Shown here in pieces: positions 22,504-33,768 of a stretch of DNA of 64,000 bases. The notes under the pieces were generated by a model, which was not told where the DNA came from, made no database searches, and saw only the letters and a program-made list of their open reading frames with translations. Position numbers and translations under genes: made by a program. How positions within the stretch are numbered: the first letter of the stretch is position 1; each line of letters begins with the position of its first letter. The DNA comes from Aquanectria penicillioides (lineage: Eukaryota; Ascomycota; Sordariomycetes; Hypocreales; Nectriaceae). Location of the stretch: contig PYIU01000005.1 in the NCBI GenBank assembly GCA_003415625.1, positions 1,121,001 through 1,185,000 on the forward strand, read 5' to 3'.

Positions 22504-23470
22504 ATGCTCGGCATCTTCGCTCTGAAGGACCGGCTCCAGGATGTCTTCATCCACCTAATCGACCCATGGCTCTTCATGAGCATCTCTGCACGATTTTGGC
22601 CAGGCACTGTCGCCCAGCTAGTGAGGCGTTCAGATTTCCGTACTCTACTATCGCCCTCAGCTTTTAGCGAAGCGTGGTTTGGCAACTTTTGGGCATTTGT
22701 CGGTCCGCAGGTCAAAACCAGCGCCGAAAAGCGTGTCGTTCCGCTTCTTGAAGGTCGGGTGCACAATGGGCAGATCGCTGATTCAGTCATTGGCGAGCCT
22801 ATGGGCGGTATCGTTTTGGAGATTGGTGCCGGAACGGGAATGTGGGCAGATGTGTTTGCAAAGGTGGGCAAAGGAATCGGCTCCGAGGATGAGAGTGGGC
22901 AAAAGGGCGCTCCGCTGAAACGTGTGTACGGCATCGAGCCAAACCCGCAGTCCGCGGCAACTCTGCGACAGCGTGTGCAGGAGCTTGGCCTTGAAGACGT
23001 ATACGAAGTTGTGCCCGTGGGAATCGAGGACCTCAACAACCCGACGGCCTGGGGCGGCCGTATCGAACCTGGGAGCGTGGATTGCATCGTCACCATCCTG
23101 TGCTTGTGTAGTATCCCGGAGCCGGAAAAGAACATCCGCCTACTCTACGATTATCTCAAGAAGGGCGGACGATGGTATGCGTATGAGCACGTCCAGACCT
23201 CACGTGGAGGGTTTCCGATGCGGGCCTATCAATGTGAGCATCCATTGTCCACCTTTATTCTGTGCCAGCGAGCAATCAAATGCTAACCCATGATGCAAAG
23301 GGTTCACCAACATCTTTTGGTCATACTTCCTTGGTTCGTGCCGGATTTGTCGAGCTACTGGAAAGTCCCTAAAGGAGGCTGGGCCATGGGAAAAGATTGA
23401 TTTGGCGCAGCCTCCAGACGAGCAAGCGTATGCCGTGCTCCCTCACATTTTTGGAACCTTGACGAAGTGA
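22504..23470 (+). CDS. SAM-dependent methyltransferase, METTL7-like
   Basis: Two exons, 22504-23233 and 23301-23470; the 67-nt intron carries TGCTAAC at 23281-23287. Product 299 residues. The SAM-binding motif I, GIVLEIGAGTGMW, is at about residues 102-114. The acidic end of strand 2 is YGIEPNP, and motif IV lies around VDCIVTILCLCSIPEPEKN. The C-terminal part, YEHVQTSRGGFPMRAYQWFT and then NIFWSYFLGSCRI, resembles METTL7-type enzymes (Methyltransf_11), which include alkyl-thiol methyltransferases on lipid droplets and ER. The N-terminal hydrophobic stretch (residues about 12-27) could be a membrane anchor. The substrate is unknown. Confidence 0.85.
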
Positions 23471-23631
23471 GACGGAAGACCGTCATGGGCAAGGAACGCG
23501 TTCAAGGGTACAGGTCACAATACAAATGAAATCCTCAGATAAGAGAGTCAAGGTACTCAAATAGGCCAAAATGATGAGTAATATGTACACCACATTGTGG
23601 TTAGGGTATCTTATCCTAAACGCCATTCCCA

Positions 23632-26600
23632 TTACAGCTCGTCATCATCGTCGTCATCTGAGAGGAAAATCGAGTTCCTCTTACTTGACCCATCCATCTT
23701 AATGTACTTTTTTGCTTCTTCTTTCCCCAGGTTTTTGCTGTCAAGCTTCTTGGAATCCATAGTTTCCAATTTGAAGCCAGTGTATCTGTTGTCTTCAGAT
23801 TTGACCTTTTCTTCCTTGACCTCTTCGTCCTTGACCGTTTCCCCTTTGATCCGTTCTTCCTTGACATTTTCTACTTTAACTCCCTCCGTTCCATAGTGCT
23901 GCTCCCTTTCAAGTGTTTCTTCTTTGATCCCGGCCTTGAGACTCATTCCACGTTTCTGCTTGACCTCTTCGTTTTCGTCCACTTTGATGAGGCCCTCTCT
24001 AATCAGCTTAGCTGTTCGTCGTTTATAAAAGGTATCAAGACAGTTCCTCCTTGACTCTTGTGTCCAGTTTTCTACCACGAGTGCAAATTCTGTCGCATTG
24101 ACGAACCCAAACTCTCGTGCCATTTCACAGAACTGCCGCAGTCTAGCTTCCTCTGGAGGATTGTAGGCACTATGCAGCCCACCCCCCTCGATTGGCCTTG
24201 ACTGTCTGCAAACAGCGCGTTCTGTCCTTCGATATCCCCTTCGGAATACGAAGTCATTGCTGCACGTCGAGAAAGTTGCTCCTCAACCTTCGAAGACCCA
24301 ACAACTTCCGAGTTGTCATGGGTGTACTCGACTCCAGCCGAGGTCAAGATGGCCTGGATAGCATCAGTTTTTGGTGTCTTTGCCTTTTTGGATTCCACCA
24401 CTTTCTTCTGGTTCTCGGCTGTCAGCAACACTGCCAACTGACTCATACCACCATCCTCACCATCTCCATCCTCGTGCTTGACCATTGCTCGAGTCTCGTC
24501 GTCCTTAGCTGCTTGTTCCATGTCTACATCAACAAGATTCACTCCAGCCTTAGCCTCCGCAATATTTGTTTTGTTGACAATGTCCTGGAGCAAACCGCTT
24601 TCATTGTGATAAGTAAAAATGTTGCCCAGTCCAAAGATCTCGCCCTTTCGTTCAGTATCTTGCTGAACACCTTTGAAATAGCGGCGTTCAGATGAAGCCG
24701 TATATCCAATGTTGGCTTGCTGTTGCTTATATATCTGACGTGCATAAACTATTTCTTCAATGGTCCCTAGGGAGATGAGTCGAAAAACTTCGACATCACG
24801 CGTTTGTCCAATTCTGTAGGCTCGATCCTGGGCCTGAAGATCATATGAAGGATTCCAATGGGGATCAATAATAACAACTTTGTTGGCAGATGTAATATTA
24901 AGTCCTACTCCACCCGCTTTGGTAGAAATGAGAAAAACAAACTGGGTTGGGTCGGAATTGAACGTATCAACAACGATCTGGCGCTGCTCGTAACTCAATG
25001 AACCATCCAAGTAGCTGACAGAATAGCTTGTATTGGCGAAGAGGTGCTGAAGGATGCGGAGCAGTCGAACGCTGTGAGAGAAGACGAGGACTTTGTCTCC
25101 GTTGCTATGCCAAAACTTCAGAAGCTTCTTGAGAACCTTCCATTTACCACAGAACTCCGGGTTAACTAGGTTCTTGATAAGATCTCGGTTGTCGTATAGC
25201 ACCTTCCAAGTTTCTGGTACACATGTTTGGAGGGTTCTAAGCTCCGACTCGTGCTTACTGTTCAAGTCGGTGGTTTGAGGGACGAGAAGCGTGAGGTGGT
25301 TCGCAAGCTTTTGTAAGACCATCATGCTGGGGAACACAACGTTCTGCCACCGTTGTCCATCGGGGAGTACAGCACCACAGCACCAGCCTTTCTTCTTACC
25401 CTCGCAGCACGGTTCAGATATGGACCGCAAGGCCTTCACTTCAAAGCTAGACAGAAAGTTCTCATAAGCATCCCGCTGAAGTTCGGTGAGTGGGCAAAAA
25501 ACCACTCGATCCGTCTTCTTAGGCAGTTGATGCGCTATCAGTGTCTTCATCCTTCGTAGAAAGTAACGTGGCAACAGGTTATTGACAAGTTTTTGGGCAG
25601 TCTGTCTAGCCAGACTCAGTTGAGCGACTGTTGCTTCATGAGACTGGCCAACCGTCAGAGGCTTCGTTACAGTCTGTTTCCACTCTGCTGCGGTGCCAAA
25701 ATGCCCAGGATTTGTCCAATCCAAAAGCGTCCAAAGCTCTTCATACTTGTTTTGGATTGCTGTCCCCGTGAGGCCAATTCTGCAAAGAGCATTGATTTCG
25801 TTGAGCGCCTTTGTGGTTTCCGAATATCGGTCTTTAAGTCGGTGACATTCGTCGGCAATGACGGCGTCCCATTGGACCATGTTGACAGAACTTCGACTAT
25901 TCTTGTAAGTATCATAGGTGGTAATCATAATCTCCAAGCGCCCAGCTCGTGCTGTGCCAAGGACATCGTCCTTGTTAGCGCCATGGAAGATATCGACATG
26001 CCACCATCCCCATCGATTCAATTCATTCTTCCAATTCATGATCAAGGACCCCGGACATATAACCAAGACTCTCGGGTACCATCTGTCGTTGAATTGGCGT
26101 ACTTGTCTCATGCGTTTCGCATCTCGTTCATCGCCTGTCTTCCCAAAGGCCGCGGTCAGAAACGCAGCAACTTGAACCGTCTTTCCGAGGCCCATATCAT
26201 CACCAAGAATACCGCCTTCTTGGTACACAAATTTCCGGTGGAGAAATGTGACACCAGCGACCTGGTAATCTCGTAGGTACTGGGCTATGGAGGCTGGAAT
26301 GAGGCCGGCTGATTGGGGGAGATCAATGTCCTTGTATGGCCTCGAGGGCTTCACACCACTATTTTCCTCGAATTTCGGTCGTTCCTCCAGTTCTCCTAGT
26401 CTCCATGTTTCTTCAAAATAAATTCCAGAGTAGTCCGGGGGAAGCATGAGAGCGACATCATGGTGGAGCTTCCTATTGGCATCAAACTGACGTCTCCGTT
26501 CTTGCAGATATTCTGGTACCCCAGCAAGCTCCAGTTCGTCTTCCGGTTCGACTTTTTCTCCGTTCCCTGAGTTATTATTTTTCTTAGCCATGGATTTGCG

Positions 26601-26795
26601 CTTCCCTCTGCGCTTTTTTGGCTTCAGAGGTAGATCGTCATCGTCATCCGTCCAGTGAACTTTCTCAGAGAAGTCATCAACGTGCTTCCTCTTTGGCGCG
26701 CTCTGTTCTGCAACAAGAACAATATCATCGCCAGATTCCGAACCCGTATCCTCATCGTCGATGATTTCGATCACCTCCAGAGTTCTGTTAGCCAT
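23632..26795 (-). CDS. SNF2-family ATPase, Rad26-like (ERCC6L2-type)
   Basis: ATP-driven DNA translocase, nuclear, expected in DNA repair. From the ATG at 26795 (MANRTLEVIEIIDDED) the helicase core runs at about residues 165-650. Motif I is DDMGLGKT (199-206), motif II DECH, motif III LTGTAIQN, motif V STKAGGVGLN, and motif VI QAQDRAYRIGQ. A cysteine cluster CCEGKKKGWCCG lies between the lobes. A C-terminal region (YNPPEEARLRQFCEMAREFG, ATEFALVVENWTQESRR) is in another frame. It can be joined either by a 44-nt intron (24206-24249, GTATTC..TGCAG; 1,039 residues) or by assuming one base lost in the C6 run at 24182-24187 (1,054 residues). The tail is a Lys/Glu-rich series ending IFLSDDDDDDEL. 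An in-frame ATG at 26912 would add 39 residues with a presequence-like composition. Confidence 0.85.
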
Positions 26796-27234
26796 GCTGA
26801 TAGCTGGAGGCAACATCAATGATGGTGGGGTTGAGAAGCCAAGTGCAACGCGTAGTGGCGCGCTACCAACCCAGGTCCGTGAAGCGAAAGCACGTGATGC
26901 ACTTTGAGGCATCTGCCTAATCCATCAGTGCTTTCCAGTGACTTCCCATCATATCCGAATAGGGTTCATATAACTGGATTACTCCAGCAAGTTTAATTTT
27001 AATGTTATATCGCCTAAAGGTTTGGGTTTTTATAGCTTTTTATCAATCCCACCGATAATTTGCGAGGTCGCCCAGACCATACAGCTCATACTATCAACAA
27101 AAAGAGCAAGAGTTGAGCTATTGTGCTTCATTCCAGCCACAAGCAACTAAAGGTTAAAAGTAACCATGTCTTAAAATGTGCACGAGTTCTCTTCAAAATT
27201 CTTCACTGATTTATTTATTCTATTCTTATTTTAG
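26796..27234. other. Intergenic between tandem minus-strand genes
   Basis: AT-rich from about 26,990. It holds the helicase promoter and the 3' flank of the HET pseudogene. No gene supported. Confidence 0.45.
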
Positions 27235-28715
27235 CTACCGTAACCTAAAGCCTCCTCCCGACAAACACAATATATCGTGGCGGGCCCAACTCAAACCCAA
27301 GAAGACTCCTTCCATCAATCCGTGCAGATAGGCTTCTCCAATTAGCAGGTACTGGTTCGCACTGGTTGGACGAAGAACATAAAGTCCTTCCCCGCCACGG
27401 ATCAGCCATACTTCATCCGTTGCCTCAGCTTCTGCTGGTAAAAGACCAACAAATCCTCGCTCCGTCTTTCCAAGTCTTCTCCTGTCTATCCTCGCAACGA
27501 TTCCCTTCCCGTTCCTCCATTGGCTCCGAGTTAGCAACACGACTTCCTCCCCGATGACGTGATCAGGATACTCCCCGTGTTCCGCAGAGTTCACCATCTT
27601 CCGATACGCAGCTAAAATCTTCTCGCCGTTGACAAAATATTCTTTCTCGGCATCTGTAGCTTTGATAGAGAGGGTGGTCTTCTCATTCAATTCCCCGGAA
27701 TGCATCCCATCCCAAACATCTGCGACAGCGTCGACAAATATTCCCTCCAGCTGCAAGGCATCATTCTCCAACACAGAAAATTGCGGTGCTAGCGTGGCCG
27801 GAAATGCACATTTGCTAGCGCAGAGATTTGGCTTTCCTGTTGTTGTGTTCAAAGACAGTATCTTTCGGGGTATCGTTCTCCAGTCAGGCACCCAGGGTGG
27901 CAAATCAGGTGCGATTCCAAACCTGCAAAGTTCCAAGATTCCCAATGGCCATCCAGGATCTTGTAGACAAGAGATTGCGACGTGAGTAAATATCTCCTTC
28001 ACTGAACTCTTATAGTTGATGGGAATACATTGGGCGATATGATCATCCTCAAGTGATAAACATAACGGGGCATAAACCTTGTCCAATGGATTCGTCGATT
28101 TAGGGTCCCGGAATTTCAAGAGCATATGAATCATAGGAATTTGTTGATTCCGTCAGCACCAGGTTCGCCGAGCCAAGTGATCACCATATGAGACTTCTCT
28201 TAGATGTGCCTCACCATTGCCACTTGCGAACTGCGCTCCTCAATATCAGCTTGGTTGATGCATATCGCGTCAATCCATAATGGAAGTGTCTCATCGCCAC
28301 GCAGCAGTTGCCGGACACGATGTACAGCAGCCACCAAGTTTTTGGTAGCTGAGAACTCATTTCTATCTACAAAAATGGGCCCCGTATTTTGCAGGTTTCC
28401 CCAGACATAAGATAATGCAGCATCATCTTCTTCCGCATCATCTATATTGCGCACGTCGATCGTTAGGCGTATTTCTGAGTCCGGTTCTCCAGCATACAAG
28501 CTCACTGTCCGAACCTCATCTGACTCAAGGCGAGTATATACAAGCAGCTCTTGTTGAATTGGTCCTATGTCTGCCCAAGCAAGGTCATCAGGAAGGCCGT
28601 CGCGGCAGACTAGATCCTCAAAGGGGCGGTGCAAAGCGCCCACGGGGTGCTCGCCGAGGCATTTTTCGAATCGGAAATATTTGCGGGCGAGTTCATTGCA
28701 ACCAACAAGCATCAA
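27235..28715 (-). pseudogene. Heterokaryon-incompatibility (HET) domain gene, broken
   Basis: The frame from 28715 shows HET motifs: ALSYVWG and LWIDAICINQADIEERSSQ, then MVRHI and a TAA at 28200-28202. The same frame continues past the stop as EKSHMVITWLGEPGADG, which is the next expected HET block, so the stop falls where family members usually have Tyr. That frame ends at a TGA (28131-28133). The C-terminal part is in another frame and open for 299 codons from 28134, including NPLDKVYAPLCLSLED (consensus DKVYALLGL). The roughly 100 residues that usually lie between these blocks, with the W-F-R-W-V-Q-E type motif, are missing. HET proteins trigger death of incompatible fused cells. Here a nonsense change plus an internal deletion should abolish function. 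Confidence 0.82.
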
Positions 28716-31093
28716 GAACTAATTCCGCTGTGGTCCTCAAAGGTTTGTCATCGACCCAAAGACAGGCAAGCAGTTGGCCAAAAATAGGTGGCAGAGGGAA
28801 ACCTTGTCAGTGAAAGTCTAGGAGAGGCTAACAATGCTAAACCCTGCAGGTTTTGATCCTATGCCTTTGGCTGTCTGGGCATTCTTTTATTGCTGTTGCC
28901 TAACTTGAGAACTTAGTACGGACACGTTAAAGCTAAATGAGAACATCTCTACGAATTTTCAGTATCACACCTAAGAAGCCAAATCAAGGTCATCCTTCTG
29001 CTCTAAATGCAAGGCTCCACTACTAACCAACAACATAACAGCCAACTGGTTTGCCACTGTGGCCTTGCATTCCACTTGAACCAGGTTGGCTGTATTCAAC
29101 TTTTTCCATGATAGAGTGTAATTGGTTTCGTGAAAGTTAATGCAAGGTCGCTCCCTGTCTGAAAATTGTTGTAGAGAGTAAACGTGTCCGATAGGAATGG
29201 CCAGCCCCTGGCGCTATCCTTGGTGTCCGCACACTGCTTGAAAGAGGTGAGGTGGAGCTATTTACATTCTTGGCACTCGATCTGATCCTTTGCAGGATCC
29301 CAAGCGCGGCCCCCGTCGAAGATGACAGTTGCCGCAATGGCAACAATGAGACCGAACAGAGCGTTCGTCATGATCGCGAACGAGAGAGATTAATGATTTC
29401 AACCTGGATTAAGAAGTGGCCCAGATTAGACTACTAAAATCTGCTACAATCGTAAAGAAGGGGTCTTTTTGGCGCTGGAAATGGCGCATATTATATACCA
29501 CAGCCCTCGTATTGGTTCGGTTGATGAGCAAGGGACTAGGATCAAAATTCTGCGATGGGATAGATGCATTGTTGGACCAGAAATGTGCTTGCAGACAAGG
29601 CGGAGTTCAGCCTGCGTCAGAGAGATCCTTCAAGAAGCTGCGAAACGCATTTAGTCCTATAGCTCAGCCCACCACCGTAGCCATCTTTGCTTTCTAGGAC
29701 TGTCCAATCAATCGTGACAGCCGCGACGTCGGGATTGCGCATGTTTGTTATTAGGTGTAGTATCAAGGATGTTTGAAACAGTGGTTAGATTATTGTTCCA
29801 GTGGGGTTGGTTCCGCAGCGCCTGGGCCTGACCCAAGCTTCGCAGTGCCTTGATGAGTTTGAGGCCAACACCACGAGGACATTAATTTTGTTCGCCTTGA
29901 TCACGTTCTAATTTACTATAATCTTTGGGAGCACTGTATGAAATTTTTGTTACTCTAAGAAAAAATTCTTTGAATGCTTCGAAATTAGCAGAAGTGGTGG
30001 AAGTGAGACTTGGCGATACCTGGTCTAGGAGTGAGTCCTCGATTCGCCTTCTCATTGGCCGGATGATTCACTAATCCTGGACATATAGCATTAAGCAGCA
30101 AGGAGACATCGTTCAGTTTCCCTTTGAAACCCTCGCCAACAGTGCCAAAGGACCAAAATATTCAGCCCTACGAAGTCAAGCCCCGAATTACCAATACCAA
30201 TATGGCTTCAAAGTTTCCTAACCGAATAACCCGGGCGAGGGCACAGACCAGTCCGATTAATTTTCCATTGTCGACAATGCGTCCATCCAATACATTGGCA
30301 TTTCCAAATCTAGTTCAAAAGGAAAGGTTACTAAGCCATTGAAATCGGAATTTCAGTCGGGCTAGTAATTAGTGCAATGGGGTTGTTGGGCCTTTCTTTC
30401 GTGGGAGACTCAAACTTTGCTTTGCGAACAGGGCGACCACGAAAACCGCCCAGTATCAAACCGTTGAGATGCAATAAACGTCACCGACGGGTGCTAGGAG
30501 CATCGGTTCATGGCATCTTTTTTCCTTGCATGCATATGCTACAGTACATGTAGTGACTTTGGGGAATAAGGAGCAGGTGGGTGACATTTTACTTGGGGAC
30601 CAGGTTGTTGTACTGTTTGGATGTATGAGACTTCTCGAATTGATACCCATGTACATATCTTTCTTTCAACCCGGATCCTTGCTTTTCGCGATGCAACCCT
30701 AGATTGTATAATGTTGCCTCAATTTTCTCAAAATGAGAATCCTACAATGTTCCCCTATTTTGAAGAGCCATTGAGCGCTTTAAGAACACATTCACACATA
30801 GTCAATTAGTCAGGGCAAGGGGCAAGAGTATTGCTTTAACACAAATGAAATTAAAATCTCTATGGATTTATCATGTTCATAGCCACGATGCTCTCGCATC
30901 TATCAAATGCACCTCAACGCCTTTCAATGCTATATACAAGTGACTGTGCATTGTCACAACTGAGCCAACCATTGAGGTAAGTCACTGTGCGGTATGTCTC
31001 ATAGTCTTATTCCCCGCAATGGCTATACTCTTCTGAGCCTCGCTCGATTGGAATTGAATCCCAAGATCTTAGTGTGCAGGTGGTACCCATCGA
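28716..31093. other. Gene-free stretch, 2.4 kb
   Basis: No credible coding region, tRNA or repeat structure was found on either strand. Composition is moderately AT-rich and open frames are short. It could be old decayed sequence next to the HET pseudogene, but I see no recognisable remnant. Confidence 0.45.
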
Positions 31094-31421
31094 TTAGAGT
31101 CGACCATCGAAAGCCCACTCGGCGGCAATGGGCCAGCCAAGAATGACAGCGAAGCCGGGGAAGAAGCTGTTGAGTAGAAAGTTAGTTGATTGTCTGTCTC
31201 AAGTTTAAAGATTGATTGGGAAGTGTAGCTTACATGAGAGCCTGGCCACCGGCGCGCTTGAACATCTTGGCGTAGTCACCAGGAGCAGGCTTCTGGGTGG
31301 TAGGGAGACGCTCAAAGGGGTGAGACTCCATGGAGCGACCGACGGTTCGCATGGCACCGAGGAGAGAGAACTGGCGGCGCTGGACAGCGCGGGCAGCGAA
31401 GCGGGCGGCGACGGGAGACAT
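31094..31421 (-). CDS. Small mitochondrial membrane protein, family not recognised; frame break near C-terminus
   Basis: Exon 1 (31421-31234) encodes MSPVAARFAARAVQRRQFSL and so on, a typical cleavable presequence, followed by SHPFERLPTTQKPAPGDYAK. A 66-nt intron (31168-31233, GTAAGC..CAACAG) joins it to a hydrophobic segment FFPGFAVIL. The natural ending GWPIAAEWAFDGRL with a TAA at 31094 is one base out of frame. The break falls in or beside the AAA run at 31139-31141 (+ strand). With one base fewer the protein would be 86 residues with one membrane helix. Without that, the frame reads on to about 31022, or a weak donor (GTGGCC) would be needed. The size and layout suggest an inner-membrane accessory subunit or similar; that is inference. 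Confidence 0.55.
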
Positions 31422-32727
31422 TGTGATGAGTGGTCTTGTTGTTTGTGTAAGTGGTGATGTGTCGTAAAGACTGGTTTGATCTCAAAAATGAGTCGATTGA
31501 GTTGATTTTATCCCTTATTAAAACTCGAGAGAGGAGAAATCGGAAAGTCGAATCGGATTGAGTGGCGATGAGAGTAGGAGTGGAGAGTTATATATGATTG
31601 ATTGCTCGGAAGCTGTGATTGCTGGTGATGAGAAAGGGATGGACCGATGAGGGGAAGACGGCACAGGCTCTTATACAGACGTGACATTGCCGATCTGTTT
31701 TTACCGTCTGCCAGGGATTGCGAATTTGAGCCGGGATGCCAACGTGACGGCAGCCTCCCAGCGTCCGTCCAGCCGGGCATGTCCATAGTGGTCAGATTTC
31801 ATGCTCTGTCGAGGGCATCGTGCCACCTTCTTGGGCGTCTTGGTGCCTTGTTGGGATGGCAGAGGGGCTCCGAGGGCGTGGCAGCCAATGAGGATCTGCC
31901 ATTTGCCAACAGTCAGCACCGTGTCCCCACCGTGCGTTCACCGTGTCCCGGAGGGCGATGGGTCGATTTCGAGGGCGCGGTCCCCGGACGTGGTGCCATT
32001 CTGTTCCGTTCGGCGGGGACCGGCGGGTCTCATGATTGGCCAGCACCGCTCGGATGACGGCGGCCCTGGCCAGATCCCAGGCGGCCAATCAGAGCCCGAT
32101 CCTGTTTCTCCCGGACACCAGGGTTGGCCAGTCAAGCCAGCAACGGTCGCGCACTTTTTGGCGGCCCTTTGCGGCCCAGTGTGAGTTTGCGGCGTGCGCC
32201 ATTGCGGCCATCGAATGATGGGCTGTGTTGTATGATGGAGGGTACGTGGTGCAGGCACACCAGGTAGACTTTCTCGGCCGGAGACGACGATACATGGGAC
32301 GAACAGACAACCTTCATCGGCATTGGTGAAAAACGCCATGATCAGAAGATGGCTGCGGGTTCTCGACCCTCGATCTGACATCTGACATCCGCATCTTTCC
32401 CCAACATGCCGGTTCTCGTTCCAGAGTTGTTCCAGCCGTGTCCCTTGTTGTTGCATGACTGGGTAAATAGATTGCATGAGATCCGATAGACTCGATCCCG
32501 TCCGTCTCGCTGGCTTCCGAACACCAGGGTCACGATCCGTCAGGGTGGCTAACCCACACCATTCATGCCGTACTACGTAAGCAGGCTCTGTATATGTTTC
32601 CAGTTTCTTTGACCTGATTTCACCGGGATAATACGGTATGAGTAAATGTCACAACCAAGCCATCATGCATCCTCCTTCGCGAACAAGTGAGCCATGATGT
32701 GATGGTGTTGATCACTTGCACTTCCTT
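31422..32727. other. Intergenic between divergent genes, no gene seen
   Basis: GC-rich between about 31,700 and 32,300, with many overlapping short open frames but no recognisable domain. It contains the promoters of the small mitochondrial protein gene and part of that of GPI11. Confidence 0.5.
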
Positions 32728-32735
32728 TGACGTCA
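32728..32735. promoter_or_regulatory. Perfect CRE palindrome TGACGTCA upstream of GPI11
   Basis: A perfect 8-bp CRE/ATF site, 203-210 nt upstream of the GPI11 ATG. It is bound in fungi by bZIP factors of the Atf1/CREB type. Seen directly; binding is inference. Confidence 0.5.
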
Positions 32736-32778
32736 TCCTTTGCCTTTACCTTATCATTCATTATCAGCATGTGACGTG

Positions 32779-32786
32779 TCACGTGA
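32779..32786. promoter_or_regulatory. Perfect E-box palindrome TCACGTGA upstream of GPI11
   Basis: The CACGTG core lies 152-159 nt upstream of the GPI11 ATG and 43 nt after the CRE. It is the site type of Cbf1 and SREBP-like bHLH factors. TCACGTGA is fully palindromic. Function is inferred from sequence only. Confidence 0.5.
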
Positions 32787-32937
32787 TATTGAATCAAGCT
32801 TGACAGCTTCCAATCTCAAGCTGTCAATTGGACCGTGGAGAGCTGCGCAGAGCGAGACCTCTCCAGGAAGAACCGCGACGAGCAGCACAACGAACCACGC
32901 CGCATCGACATCAGCGCCGCTTGTTGGTCTCGCCATC

Positions 32938-33768
32938 ATGTCGACGACCTTGACCAAGGGCACCTCCGCCCAGCCGCCCGCCCCCAAGGCCGCCGTCCCT
33001 GCGGTTCCTCTCCTCAGCAGCCCGTCCGCCATGGCCGTTGCCATCGGACACCCACTCCTACTTGCAGCCTTGTTCGTCTGGCGCTTCGATGCCTTGGTGG
33101 CCGATCCCGTGTCGACTCTACAGACGGCACTGCCAGTCGTTGCGGCCATCCAGACAGCCTACGTAGTCTTGTGCCTCCCCGCCGCGGGGTCTCAAGGCTC
33201 GAAGGCTAATAGAAAGGCTCGTCCTGGTGAGAAGAAGAAGGCGGATACTTCGGGGCCAAATCTCTTCGCTGTAAGTACATCCAATAAATTGGGTTTTGAA
33301 TGCGTCCTTTATGCATGGCATCGCTGACAGAATGTTTCTCTCACAAAGACTGTTGTTATCTCTCTCCTCCTCTGCGCGATCCTGACGCCCATCTTCCACA
33401 CCCTCTTCGTCCTCTTCGGCGCTCCGTTCATTTCGCATATCGGTCACACATTTTTCTGCTGCGCCCATTTTGTCATCCTCGCCGTATTCCCGATTTTCTA
33501 CGTCCGCGGAAGTGACCCTCAATCGCTGCTAGCCGTGCTCGGCGCTTCGGCACCCCTAGACTCGACCTTCGGCGGTTTGGCCGGCGCCACCATCGGCGCG
33601 TGGCTGGGTGCCGTTCCCATCCCTCTCGACTGGGACCGAGAGTGGCAGAAGTGGCCAGTCACCATTGTGGTCGGTACCTATCTGGGATACATGGTTGGAT
33701 CCAAGGTTCTGGGAACTGTGTTCTACGGCAAGCGGTGGGCTACATCGCAGGGCCCCAAGGAGGAATAA
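32938..33768 (+). CDS. GPI11: GPI-anchor biosynthesis protein GPI11 (PIG-F)
   Basis: Two exons, 32938-33270 and 33349-33768, with a 78-nt intron, give 250 residues. After a hydrophilic, Pro/Ala-rich N-terminus come about six hydrophobic segments (for example [78 protein letters not shown]). The end [19 protein letters not shown] is the signature of the PIG-F family. In the ER membrane it stabilises the ethanolamine-phosphate transferases GPI13 and GPI7, which add ethanolamine phosphate to the GPI glycan. The frame is open upstream to 32740, but the ATG at 32938 gives the normal length and has a good context. Confidence 0.95.
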
